NCBI RefSeq assembly: GCF_003149515.1
Contig: NZ_CP029145.1
Location: 3,472,001 to 3,536,000 of the forward strand
DNA: 64,000 nt
From: Hymenobacter nivis
GTDB lineage: Bacteria; Bacteroidota; Bacteroidia; Cytophagales; Hymenobacteraceae
Direction of reading: 5' to 3'
Shown here: one piece after another, positions 12,794-20,058 of the stretch
Numbering within the stretch: the first letter of the stretch is position 1
How the letters are laid out: every line of letters starts with the position of its first letter
Position numbers and translations under genes: made by a program
The notes under the pieces: model-generated
The model's input: the letters and a program-made list of their open reading frames with translations, nothing else
Told to the model about the DNA's origin: nothing
Databases searched by the model: none

Positions 12794-13414
12794 CTATTGC
12801 AGCATCTTCCGCTTTTCCAGGCTGGCTGCGCCGCGTAGCAGTTCCCCTACGTTCGTGATTTCGGTCATCTGCCAGTGGTCGCCCCGGCGCAGCATTTTCA
12901 CTTCCACCACCATCGTGGTGTCGTAGCGCGGCTGAGAGAACCCAATGCCAACCAGCGCCTGCTCACCCTGTTCAGTGGCGTATTTAATGCCCTTGAATTT
13001 GCTGTCGGGGCCCATCACTTTGCCCGCCAGGCCCAGGATGGATATGTTCGCGCCGTGCTTCGGCCCTGCTGCCGCCGCTGCCGCCACCGACCCGGTTTCG
13101 ACGTAGCGCACCACTTCCTTGCGGGCGGCGCTGGCCAGCGCCGGTTTTAGCATGCGCAGGGCCCCGCCCATCATCAGGCCCCCGCCCGGCACCAGGGCCG
13201 TCAGCAGCGAGCCCTGGCTGGCCACGTTGTCGACCAGATGGGAGGTGACGCTGCCTACATCCACAAACTTTTCGAAGCTGGCCACGTCGTGCGCCTGCAC
13301 GGCTGCCGCGGCTTGTACCAGGGCCCCGGTTGGGCCGTCCTTTTTACTTTTCACGTAGTAATAGGCCCCGGCAGCTAGGGCCAGCAATACGACGAACAGA
13401 AGCAGTTTTTTCAT
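12794..13414 (-). CDS. Membrane-anchored protein, DUF2939-like
   Basis: 206 residues. An N-terminal hydrophobic helix (LLLFVVLLALAAGAYYYV) is followed by a soluble domain. The order 'AGAYYY, short charged stretch, helix with AVQAHDVASFEKFVDVGSV' resembles DUF2939 proteins, where an aromatic helix end precedes a D-x-x-x-F-x-x-x-V-D motif. This family link is from memory of the pattern and is tentative. The protein is probably periplasmic and anchored at its N-terminus. No enzymatic motif is visible. Convergent with the PLDc_N lipoprotein, and divergent from the phosphodiesterase gene. Confidence 0.7.
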   Translation of the reverse strand: MKKLLLFVVLLALAAGAYYYVKSKKDGPTGALVQAAAAVQAHDVASFEKFVDVGSVTSHLVDNVASQGSLLTALVPGGGLMMGGALRMLKPALASAARKEVVRYVETGSVAAAAAAGPKHGANISILGLAGKVMGPDSKFKGIKYATEQGEQALVGIGFSQPRYDTTMVVEVKMLRRGDHWQMTEITNVGELLRGAASLEKRKMLQ

Positions 13415-13505
13415 TAGTAAGCGGATAAAAGCGCGGTATTGGTGAGAAACAGGGTAAGCAATGAAACGATCAGAAGGCGTTCAAAATTACCTTCACCTAC
13501 GTCCG

Positions 13506-13526
13506 GCACGAAATTTTTCGTGCGGC
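13506..13526. other. Small hairpin in divergent promoter region
   Basis: GCACGAAA and TTTCGTGC form an 8-bp inverted repeat about 35 bases upstream of the phosphodiesterase start, in the 146-base divergent gap. It could be an operator or a leader hairpin; nothing more can be said. Confidence 0.35.
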
Positions 13527-13560
13527 AATTAGCAAAAGGCACGCACGCCAGTAGTCATTC

Positions 13561-14418
13561 ATGCCAACCGCCAACTGCACCGCCCCCAAGCGCCCCGAAG
13601 TGCACGGCCACCGGGGTTGCCGGGGCCTACTCCCCGAAAATACCTTACCCGGATTTCTGCACGCCGCCGCGCTGGGCGTGGATGTGCTGGAAATGGACGT
13701 AGTCATTTCGGCCGATCAGCAAGTGGTGGTGTCGCACGATCCGTGGCTGGCTACCCACCTTTGCCGCGATGCGGAAGGCCTTCGCATCGCTCCGGCCGAA
13801 GAGCGCCAGCACAACCTATACCACATGTCTTACGCCGCTATTCGGCAGTGCGACTGTGGGAGCTTGCCCCATGCTGGCTTCCCAGAGCAGCAGCCGGTAG
13901 CCGCACCCAAACCACTATTGCGCGAAGTGCTGGCTGCCACCGAAGCCTTGCCGCGCCCGCCCGGAGCCAGGCGTCTGCGCTATTCCGTCGAGATAAAATG
14001 TACCCCTTCTGGCGACAATCTTTACCACCCCGAGCCAGCGCAATTCCTAGCCTTGGTATTAGCCGAACTGGTAGCCGCTGGGGTAGTGGCCCACACGACA
14101 CTGCTGTGTTTCGACCCGCGCATATTGCGCTTGGCCCGCGCCCAGCGTGGCCTTGGTTTGGCCCTGTGCCTGCTCAGCGAAAGCGGCCAGCCCTGGCCCA
14201 ACGCCATAGCTGAGTTGGGCTTTCGGCCGGACGTTTTTGGGCCCAACTACGAGTCGGTTACCCCAATTGCTGTAGCAGAGCTCCGCCGCCTGTACCCGGG
14301 CACTGGCTTGGTGCCGTGGACTGTAAACAACCCCGTGGACATACGCCACGTGGTGTCAATGGGCGTTGAGGGACTGACTACCGATTACCCCAACCGATTA
14401 CGGGCTATTTTAGGGTAG
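13561..14418 (+). CDS. Glycerophosphodiester phosphodiesterase
   Basis: Hydrolyses glycerophosphodiesters to sn-glycerol 3-phosphate and an alcohol. 285 residues forming the GDPD TIM barrel: HGHRGCRGLLPENTLPGF (about 15-32) with the catalytic HRG and the metal-binding E-N-T, then VLEMDVVISADQQVVVSHDP with the ExD pair and second catalytic His. The C-terminal strand VPWTVNNPVDIRHVVSMGVEG and TDYP are typical ends of the barrel. No signal peptide is seen, so it is probably cytoplasmic (UgpQ-like), not periplasmic GlpQ. ATG start. Confidence 0.93.
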   Translation: MPTANCTAPKRPEVHGHRGCRGLLPENTLPGFLHAAALGVDVLEMDVVISADQQVVVSHDPWLATHLCRDAEGLRIAPAEERQHNLYHMSYAAIRQCDCGSLPHAGFPEQQPVAAPKPLLREVLAATEALPRPPGARRLRYSVEIKCTPSGDNLYHPEPAQFLALVLAELVAAGVVAHTTLLCFDPRILRLARAQRGLGLALCLLSESGQPWPNAIAELGFRPDVFGPNYESVTPIAVAELRRLYPGTGLVPWTVNNPVDIRHVVSMGVEGLTTDYPNRLRAILG

Positions 14419-14431
14419 ATAGCGGGAAATA

Positions 14432-14571
14432 ATTACAAATGAACAAGTTTATTACAAAAAATGATACATTATATTTATGTGTAACAAAATTAAGTACTGT
14501 TACAAATTACAGTTTGTATTTTCGTCCGGTTGTAACGCCACTCATTTTGCTTAGATGTTTTGTTTTGTTAC
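14432..14571. promoter_or_regulatory. Cluster of TGTAAC/GTTACA half-sites upstream of the HTH gene
   Basis: In the AT-rich gap before the HTH gene, ATTACA or TGTAAC-type hexamers occur at 14432, 14451, 14480, 14499, 14506, 14531 and 14566 on both strands; 14480-14504 reads as divergent copies. They are candidate operators, possibly for the adjacent regulator. See the finding for further copies inside the gene. Confidence 0.45.
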
Positions 14572-14617
14572 TGTATTTGATACATCTTTGTATTACTCGT
14601 TCTGATCCATTACCCAG

Positions 14618-15004
14618 ATGCCACATCAAGGCGAAATCCTTCAAGAAGCCATCAAAAGCAGCGGTATCTCCATCACGCGTATTGTGGAGGAGATGGGCAT
14701 TACACGCCCAACGATCTACCGTAAATTTAAAGAAGATACAATCGACTACAATTTCGTAAAGCGAGTCGGTGATGTGATTGGGCATGATTTTGCGAATGAC
14801 TTTACAGTTTCGCTACAGTCATCCTTGCCTTTTGTAACACAACAGTCAACCGTTACACTTCGTTCTCCTGTTACATCTCGTGTAACGCCGCCTGTAATCG
14901 TTGATAACAGCCTTTCTGGCCAGTTATTGGTGCTCCAAAACAAGTACATCGCCTTGCTCGAAGCCTACAATGAGTTACTCTTGAAAGTGTACGGGCCCCG
15001 GTAA
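14618..15004 (+). CDS. Small helix-turn-helix DNA-binding protein
   Basis: 128 residues. The N-terminal third (about 5-50) reads as a lambda-repressor-like or Fis-like HTH: LQEAIKSSGISITRIVEEMGITRPTIYRKF, where ITRIVEEM is helix 2 and TRPTIYRKF is the recognition helix. The middle is Ser/Thr/Val-rich and probably disordered; the last 25 residues (LLVLQNKYIALLEAYNELLLKVYG) form a likely amphipathic helix for dimerisation. The gene and its surroundings are more AT-rich than the neighbours and the codon use differs. Several TGTAAC sites lie upstream and within the gene, suggesting autoregulation. Target genes are unknown. ATG start. Confidence 0.75.
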   Translation: MPHQGEILQEAIKSSGISITRIVEEMGITRPTIYRKFKEDTIDYNFVKRVGDVIGHDFANDFTVSLQSSLPFVTQQSTVTLRSPVTSRVTPPVIVDNSLSGQLLVLQNKYIALLEAYNELLLKVYGPR

Positions 15005-15033
15005 CAAAAATGTTCCACGTGAAACATTTTTGT
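15004..15033. other. parS centromere site within a 30-bp inverted repeat
   Basis: Positions 15011-15026 read TGTTCCACGTGAAACA, identical to the ParB-binding parS consensus known from Bacillus subtilis and conserved across bacteria. The site sits in a longer palindrome whose outer arms (ACAAAAATGTT and AACATTTTTGT) are exact inverses. It begins at the last base of the HTH gene stop codon. ParA and ParB are not in this window. parS sites usually lie close to oriC, and the nearby DciA-like gene and recF fit an origin-proximal location, though no DnaA boxes were seen. Confidence 0.85.
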
Positions 15034-15065
15034 CATTAAACAATCTAAATAAATTGAGTTAGGAG

Positions 15066-15383
15066 TTACAGGAAAACCACTTCCTTGACTACCGCTTCGC
15101 CTACTTCGGCGTTGATGAGTTCAAGGACCTTTGTCTTGGCCATCATCAATTCGTGCTTCAGTGGGGCCGATGTTAGCCGGACGAAAAGCTTGCCTTGGTG
15201 CACGTACACTTCCTTGGTTTTAAGGGCGACCGGCTTCCCCATCACCCGCTCCCAACTGGCCACCACGGTCACCTCGTTCAGCTTGCCTTGCAAGCGGTAG
15301 GCTTTCACAAGGGCCGCTAAGCCGTCCTTCAAATCGATGACATCGTTGCGGCGGGAGGAAGCGGAGGGGCCTGGTTTTTTCAC
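15066..15383 (-). CDS. DUF721 (DciA-like) protein
   Basis: 105 residues. Pattern of the DUF721 family: a short basic/Ser-rich N-terminus, then LAALVKAYRLQGKL, VVASWERVMGKPVALKTKEVYVHQGKLFVRLTSAPLKHELMMAKTK. DciA, the ancestral bacterial replicative helicase loader, belongs to this family; equivalence here is inference. The start is GTG (GTGAAAAAACC), since no ATG suits the domain start. It lies 117 bases downstream of recF on the same strand, a usual arrangement in Bacteroidota, and close to the parS site. Confidence 0.85.
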   Translation of the reverse strand: MKKPGPSASSRRNDVIDLKDGLAALVKAYRLQGKLNEVTVVASWERVMGKPVALKTKEVYVHQGKLFVRLTSAPLKHELMMAKTKVLELINAEVGEAVVKEVVFL

Positions 15384-15500
15384 GGAGGGGCAGCGGAACC
15401 GGGAGGGGTGAGGGCCCCCGTAAAAACAACGAGCGGCTCCTCTGGCCCTGCGGCAAGGGTAGGCAACAAAGATACTCCGTGCCCGCGGAGCGGCTTGCTC

Positions 15501-16634
15501 CTACAGTTGCGCCGCAGTGCCGCCCTGCACGCGGAACCGGCGGATGTCTCCGCGCACGTTGGCCAAAGCCCGGTCGGTGCGCGCCAGGTTGGTATCGGTG
15601 AGGAATACCTGGCCGAAGGTGTCGTCGGCTACTAACTCAAGCAGCCGCGCAATGCGCTTGTCGTCGAGCCGGTCGAAGATGTCGTCGAGTAGCAGCAGGG
15701 GCTTGGCCGCTCCAGTGCCCGCCGTAGTCAGTCGTGAAGTGAGGATTTCGAACTGGGCCAGCTTGAGGGCAATGGCGTAGGATTTCTGCTGGCCCTGCGA
15801 CGCATAGCTCTTAACGGGCAAGCCGTCCATCAGGAAAACAAAGTCGTCGCGGTGGGCCCCGGTGGTAGTGCGCTGCATAACCAAGTCGCGGCGCTCATTC
15901 TGGCGCAGCAGCTGGTCGAAGTCGGTGTCCAGTAATTGGCTTTTGTAAGTAAGCGAAACCTCTTCCCGGCCGTCGGCCAGCTGCTGGTAGTGCTGCTGGA
16001 AGATGGGCGTGAAGCGTTCCAGGAAAGCCGCCCGCTGCTGGCTGAGCCCCGTACCCAACGGCACCAGCTGGTCATCAATCGCCAGCAGGTAATCGCGGTC
16101 GAAGCCGTGGGCGGGGCGGTCGGCGGCTTGCTTCAGCAGGGCATTGCGTTGGCGCAGCAGAGCGTTGTAAGCCATGAGCACGTCCAGAAACCCGTGGTCG
16201 TACTGCGAGAGCAAGCTGTCGAAATACTTCCGCCGTTCCTCGCTGCCTTCGCGGATGAGGTCGGTATCATAAGGAGATACCAGCACGGCGGGATAGCGGC
16301 CAATGTGGTCGGCCATGCGCTCGTAATGCTGCTTATTGTGCGTCAGCGTCTTTTTCTGGCCTTGGCGCAAACTTACCTGGATGGTTTCGGCATCTGTGCC
16401 TTCGCCAGCACTAAATTTACCCTTAACTACAAAAAAATCAGCACCTTGCTTAATACTATTGGCGTCCACGGCCGTTAGGGCGCTCTTAGTGAGCGATAAG
16501 TAGTGGATGGCGTCGAGCAAGTTGGTTTTGCCACTGCCGTTATCGCCGATAAAGCAGTTGAGGCCGGGGGCGAATTGCAGCGCTGCCGCTTCGTAATTCT
16601 TGAAAAAAAGCAGTTGCAACGAGTCTAAGGTCAT
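15501..16634 (-). CDS. recF: DNA replication/repair protein RecF
   Basis: SMC-like ATPase that loads RecA at single-strand gaps with RecO and RecR; 377 residues. Walker A GDNGSGKT at residues 30-37, signature-type motif YASQGQQKSYAIALKLAQ near 280, and Walker B LLLLDDIFDRLDDKR near 318. ATG start. The gene is divergent from pdhA with only 68 bases between the starts, so both promoters share this gap. DUF721 follows it on the same strand. Confidence 0.96.
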   Translation of the reverse strand: MTLDSLQLLFFKNYEAAALQFAPGLNCFIGDNGSGKTNLLDAIHYLSLTKSALTAVDANSIKQGADFFVVKGKFSAGEGTDAETIQVSLRQGQKKTLTHNKQHYERMADHIGRYPAVLVSPYDTDLIREGSEERRKYFDSLLSQYDHGFLDVLMAYNALLRQRNALLKQAADRPAHGFDRDYLLAIDDQLVPLGTGLSQQRAAFLERFTPIFQQHYQQLADGREEVSLTYKSQLLDTDFDQLLRQNERRDLVMQRTTTGAHRDDFVFLMDGLPVKSYASQGQQKSYAIALKLAQFEILTSRLTTAGTGAAKPLLLLDDIFDRLDDKRIARLLELVADDTFGQVFLTDTNLARTDRALANVRGDIRRFRVQGGTAAQL

Positions 16635-16702
16635 CGGGTTGTCGGTAGTACGGGCAGTTTTACGTAATTTCGCCCTTCCAACGCGAATAACTCATACGTG
16701 CT

Positions 16703-17863
16703 ATGGTGGATACAAAAGTAAAAGACGCCCCTAAAAATGCGCCCGGTGCACCTACTGGCAACGGCAAAGCCGAGCAAGTAACCACCGCGCCGCAGCCCGA
16801 TGCTGCCAGGCCAGGCCCCGACCGACCGGTGGACGCCGAGGGCGGAGCCGAGCCCCAGGCGCAAGCCGTGGCAGCGCCTGCCTTCCCCAAGGAAACCTAC
16901 CTGCGCTGGTACGAGCAAATGCAGCTCATGCGCAAGTTTGAGGAAAAAGCCGGCCAGCTTTATGGCCAGCAAAAAATTAAAGGCTTTTGCCACCTCTACA
17001 TCGGCCAGGAGGCGTGCGTAGCCGGGGCTATATCGGCGTTGGAGCAGGGCGACAAATATATCACCGCGTACCGCGACCACGCCCACCCGCTGGCCCTGGG
17101 CACCTCGCCCAACGCCGTGATGGCCGAGCTGTACGCCAAGGCCACTGGCTGCTCGAAGGGCAAGGGCGGCTCGATGCACATGTTCGACAAAGAGGTTGGG
17201 TTCATGGGTGGCCACGGCATTGTGGGCGGCCAGATTCCGATGGCTGCGGGCATTGCCTTTACCGAGAAATATAACAAAACCGGCAAGCTCTGCATCTGCT
17301 ACATGGGCGATGGCGCCGTGCGCCAGGGGGCCCTGCACGAGGCCTTCAATATGGCCATGCTGTGGAAGCTCCCCGTCATTTTTGTGGTGGAAAACAACGG
17401 CTACGCCATGGGCACGTCGGTGCAGCGCTCGTCCAACATGACGGAGCTGTACAAGCTGGGCCTGAGCTACGACATGCCGTCGCAGTCGGTGAATGCCATG
17501 CAGGTGGAAGACGTGCACCACGCCGTGGCCCAGGCCGCCGAGCGCGCCCGTGCCGGCGATGGCCCCACGTTCCTGGAGTTCCGCACCTACCGCTACAAGG
17601 GCCACTCGATGAGCGACCCGGCGAAGTACCGCACCAAGGAAGAGCTAGAAGAGAAGCGCACCCACGACAGTATCGAGGCCGTGCGCCACACTATTCTGGA
17701 AAACCAAATGGCCACCGAAGACGACTTGAACGCCATCGACGAGCGCATCAAGGGCGAGGTGCAGGCCGCGGTCGAGTTTGCCGAGGTTTCGCCGTACCCC
17801 ACGCCCGACGAGTTGTATAAGGACGTGTATGTGCAAACAGATTACCCTTACATCCACGACTAA
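16703..17863 (+). CDS. pdhA: Pyruvate dehydrogenase E1 component, alpha subunit
   Basis: Thiamine-diphosphate-dependent subunit decarboxylating pyruvate, 386 residues. The TPP-binding motif runs GDGAVRQGALHEAFNMAMLW ... VVENN (about 202-232). GGSMHMFD and GHGIVGGQIP are conserved E1-alpha blocks, and the loop YRYKGHSMSDPAKYRTKEE lies near the C-terminus. About 55 N-terminal residues are an Ala/Pro/Gly-rich extension absent from most homologues and probably disordered. The beta subunit is not adjacent, so E1-beta must be encoded elsewhere. The gene sits between recF and the TPR/ribH pair. Confidence 0.95.
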   Translation: MVDTKVKDAPKNAPGAPTGNGKAEQVTTAPQPDAARPGPDRPVDAEGGAEPQAQAVAAPAFPKETYLRWYEQMQLMRKFEEKAGQLYGQQKIKGFCHLYIGQEACVAGAISALEQGDKYITAYRDHAHPLALGTSPNAVMAELYAKATGCSKGKGGSMHMFDKEVGFMGGHGIVGGQIPMAAGIAFTEKYNKTGKLCICYMGDGAVRQGALHEAFNMAMLWKLPVIFVVENNGYAMGTSVQRSSNMTELYKLGLSYDMPSQSVNAMQVEDVHHAVAQAAERARAGDGPTFLEFRTYRYKGHSMSDPAKYRTKEELEEKRTHDSIEAVRHTILENQMATEDDLNAIDERIKGEVQAAVEFAEVSPYPTPDELYKDVYVQTDYPYIHD

Positions 17864-17921
17864 TTGCGTTGCCGAGGAACTGCTCGTCTGGCAGGGTCCG
17901 ATTCGTCCATTTCAGGATACC

Positions 17922-18689
17922 ATGTCTAAAATTCCGTTCACTGGCAAAAGCCAGCAGGCCCGCCAGGGGCAAGTGCAACAGGCCGTGCCCGCCGACCCGC
18001 TGGCCCCGGCCGAAAACTACGCCACGGAAAACCCGTTGCTCGAAGACCCCGATGCCCTGGCCGCCCGCTTGGTCGAATCGGAGGACTTCGTGCGCAACAA
18101 CCGCAACCTGCTGCTGGGTATTCTGGCGGTGGTAGTTGCGGCCATCGTAGGTGGTTTTGGCTACTACACCTGGCGCGGCCAGCAAACCCAGAAAGCCCAG
18201 ACTGCCATGTTCCGGGCCGTGGACGCCTGGGAGGCAGACTCGCTGAAGAAGGCCATGAAGGGCGACGGCCGGGCCCCCGGCCTGGCCACCGTAGCCAATG
18301 AGTACGGCAGCACCAAGGCCGGCAACCTGGCCAACTTCTACGCCGGCGTGGCTTCGCTAAAGGAAGGCAAGTACAAAGATGCCCTCGATTACCTGGAGGA
18401 CTTTAGCTCGGACGACTACCTGGTGCAGAGCCGTGCCTACTCCCTGATGGGCGACGCGCAGCTGGAGTTGAACAAACCCAAGGAAGCCGCCGACCTCTAT
18501 GCCAAAGCCGCCGACCACAAGGCCAACGAATTCTTCTCGCCTGGCTATCTGATGAAGGAAGCCATGGCCCGGGAGCTAGCCAAAGACAGCGACGGCGCCC
18601 TCAAGGCCTACGACCGCATCCTCAACGAATACCCCGCGGCCCAGGAAGTAGCCGAGGCCCGGCAGTTCAAGGCCCGGTTGCAGAAATAG
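17922..18689 (+). CDS. Membrane-anchored tetratricopeptide protein (YfgM/BamD-like layout)
   Basis: 255 residues. A cytosolic N-terminus of about 60 residues leads to one membrane helix (LLLGILAVVVAAIVGGFGYYTW, about 67-88), followed by TPR-type helical repeats from about 95 to the end (AGVASLKEGKYKDALDYL, AYSLMGDAQLELNKPKEAADLYAKAA, ALKAYDRILNEYPAAQEVAEAR). This layout is that of YfgM, a chaperone-associated periplasmic protein, but function is not proven. ATG at 17922 was chosen over upstream in-frame codons that overlap the pdhA end. ribH follows after a terminator. Confidence 0.8.
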   Translation: MSKIPFTGKSQQARQGQVQQAVPADPLAPAENYATENPLLEDPDALAARLVESEDFVRNNRNLLLGILAVVVAAIVGGFGYYTWRGQQTQKAQTAMFRAVDAWEADSLKKAMKGDGRAPGLATVANEYGSTKAGNLANFYAGVASLKEGKYKDALDYLEDFSSDDYLVQSRAYSLMGDAQLELNKPKEAADLYAKAADHKANEFFSPGYLMKEAMARELAKDSDGALKAYDRILNEYPAAQEVAEARQFKARLQK

Positions 18690-18711
18690 CCGCCGCCTGT
18701 AACACAATCCG

Positions 18712-18744
18712 AATGCGCTTCCCCGGCCGGGAAGCGCATTTTTT
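18712..18744 (+). terminator. Rho-independent terminator after the TPR gene
   Basis: A 12-bp perfect stem (AATGCGCTTCCC with GGGAAGCGCATT) is followed by TTTT. It separates the TPR gene from ribH. Confidence 0.85.
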
Positions 18745-18838
18745 GTCTCTGGCCCCGCGGACCGGGGGCCCCCAGGCCCTGCTTTGTTCGCACTGAAAAC
18801 CCGTGCTGCCACGGATAAATAATTAAACCAACGCTATT

Positions 18839-19315
18839 ATGGCCACCTCCCTGCAACACCTGAGTTCTTACGACGCTTCCAATTTTATCGACATCAGTGA
18901 CAAGCGCTTTGGCTTGGTAGTGGCCGATTGGAACCGCGAAATTACCGACGTGCTGAACGCCGGGGCCTACGACACGCTCGTGAAGCACGGAGCCCTGGCC
19001 GAAAATATCTTCCGCAACAGCGTGCCCGGCAGCTTCGAGCTGACGCTGGGGGCCCAGTTCCTGGCCCAGCACGAAGAAATCGACGCCGTGATTTGCCTGG
19101 GCGTGGTGATTCAGGGCGAGACCAAGCACGACGATTACATCTGCCACGCCGTGGCCCAGGGCCTCACCACCGTTGGGCTGAAGTATAACAAGCCGGTGAT
19201 TTTTGGCGTCGTAACCACCAACACCCTGGAGCAGGCCCAGGACCGCGCCGGTGGCAAGCTTGGCAATAAGGGCGTGGAGGCCGCCGTAGCCGCCATCCAA
19301 ATGTTGGGCTTCTGA
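18839..19315 (+). CDS. ribH: 6,7-dimethyl-8-ribityllumazine synthase
   Basis: Penultimate enzyme of riboflavin synthesis, condensing 5-amino-6-ribitylaminouracil with dihydroxybutanone phosphate; 158 residues, forming the usual capsid-like oligomer. Conserved blocks: VVADWNREIT, VPGSFELTLGAQFLAQ, CLGVVIQGETKHDDYICHAVAQGL, PVIFGVVTTNTLEQAQDRAGG. ATG start. Other riboflavin genes are not in the window. In Bacteroidota, ribH commonly lies near recF and a TPR gene, as here. Confidence 0.97.
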   Translation: MATSLQHLSSYDASNFIDISDKRFGLVVADWNREITDVLNAGAYDTLVKHGALAENIFRNSVPGSFELTLGAQFLAQHEEIDAVICLGVVIQGETKHDDYICHAVAQGLTTVGLKYNKPVIFGVVTTNTLEQAQDRAGGKLGNKGVEAAVAAIQMLGF

Positions 19316-19492
19316 GAAGGTTAGGCGAAACGGTAACGCGCTTATTACCTTTGCAGGGCGGGGTGCAGAGCCCACGAAACCAGCCGGCGGGAAAGCGTAA
19401 GGGGCCCAGCAAACTATTTAGTGGCCGTTGCCGTTGCCTTGCCCACCCACGTTTTGTACGCTTGCTTATTCTGATTATTCCTTTCCTTTACC

Positions 19493-19876
19493 ATGACCGA
19501 CGAAAACGTCCGCTACTCGCGGGAAGACTTGAGCGAATTCGACCAGATTATCCAGGAAAAACTGGTGGCCGCCCGGCGGGAGCTTTCCTTCATCAAAGAA
19601 ACCCTGACCCGCCGCAACGATTCGGGTACCGATAACACCGCCTCGTCGGCCAAGGTGCTGGAAGACGGCGCCGACACGGCCGAAAAAGAGAGCATGAACC
19701 AGTTGGCCTCGCGCCAGATGAAGTTTATCCAGCAGCTGGAAAACGCCCAGGTCCGCATCAAAAACGGTACGTACGGCGTGTGCATAGGCACGGGCAAGCT
19801 CATTCCCAAAGATCGCCTCCGCGCGGTGCCCCACACCCAGCACTCCATCGAAGCCAAAATGGCGCGCCGCGACTAG
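19493..19876 (+). CDS. DksA/TraR-family protein lacking zinc ligands
   Basis: 127 residues. The N-terminal coiled coil (about 10-75) includes EDGADTAEKESMNQL, which matches the DksA coiled-coil tip and second helix that enter the RNA polymerase secondary channel. The C-terminal finger region keeps the DksA frame (NGTYGVCIGTGKLIPKDRLRAVP) but only the first of four zinc cysteines is left; the others are Thr, Thr/His and Ser. It is therefore probably a zinc-independent DksA paralogue, as known for some proteobacterial DksA2 proteins. It would modulate transcription with or without ppGpp; that is inference. Confidence 0.85.
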   Translation: MTDENVRYSREDLSEFDQIIQEKLVAARRELSFIKETLTRRNDSGTDNTASSAKVLEDGADTAEKESMNQLASRQMKFIQQLENAQVRIKNGTYGVCIGTGKLIPKDRLRAVPHTQHSIEAKMARRD

Positions 19877-19905
19877 GTCCCCGCGCCTGGCGCTTTGCGC
19901 GTTCG

Positions 19906-19993
19906 ACAGTCGGTACTGAATACATTCGGTGATCAGAGCGGCCGGGCCGGCCGGGCCCCGCATCTGACCCACCGGCTATTCGGTACCGACTGC
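19906..19993. repeat. Imperfect inverted repeat around a GGCCGG core
   Basis: ACAGTCGGTACTGAATA at the left pairs with TATTCGGTACCGACTGC at the right (one mismatch internally), enclosing GCGGCCGGGCCGGCCGGG. It lies between the DksA-like gene and the pseudouridine synthase and may terminate transcription. Confidence 0.6.
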
Positions 19994-20058
19994 TTTTTTA
20001 ATTAATTTATCCCTTACCAACCGTACCGTAGCGATACGGCACTTAGCCATTGTTCCCC

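Noticed and set aside
14439..14759. Open frame of 106 codons overlapping the HTH gene
   Set aside because: It runs in another frame through AT-rich promoter DNA with hydrophobic, non-conserved sequence.
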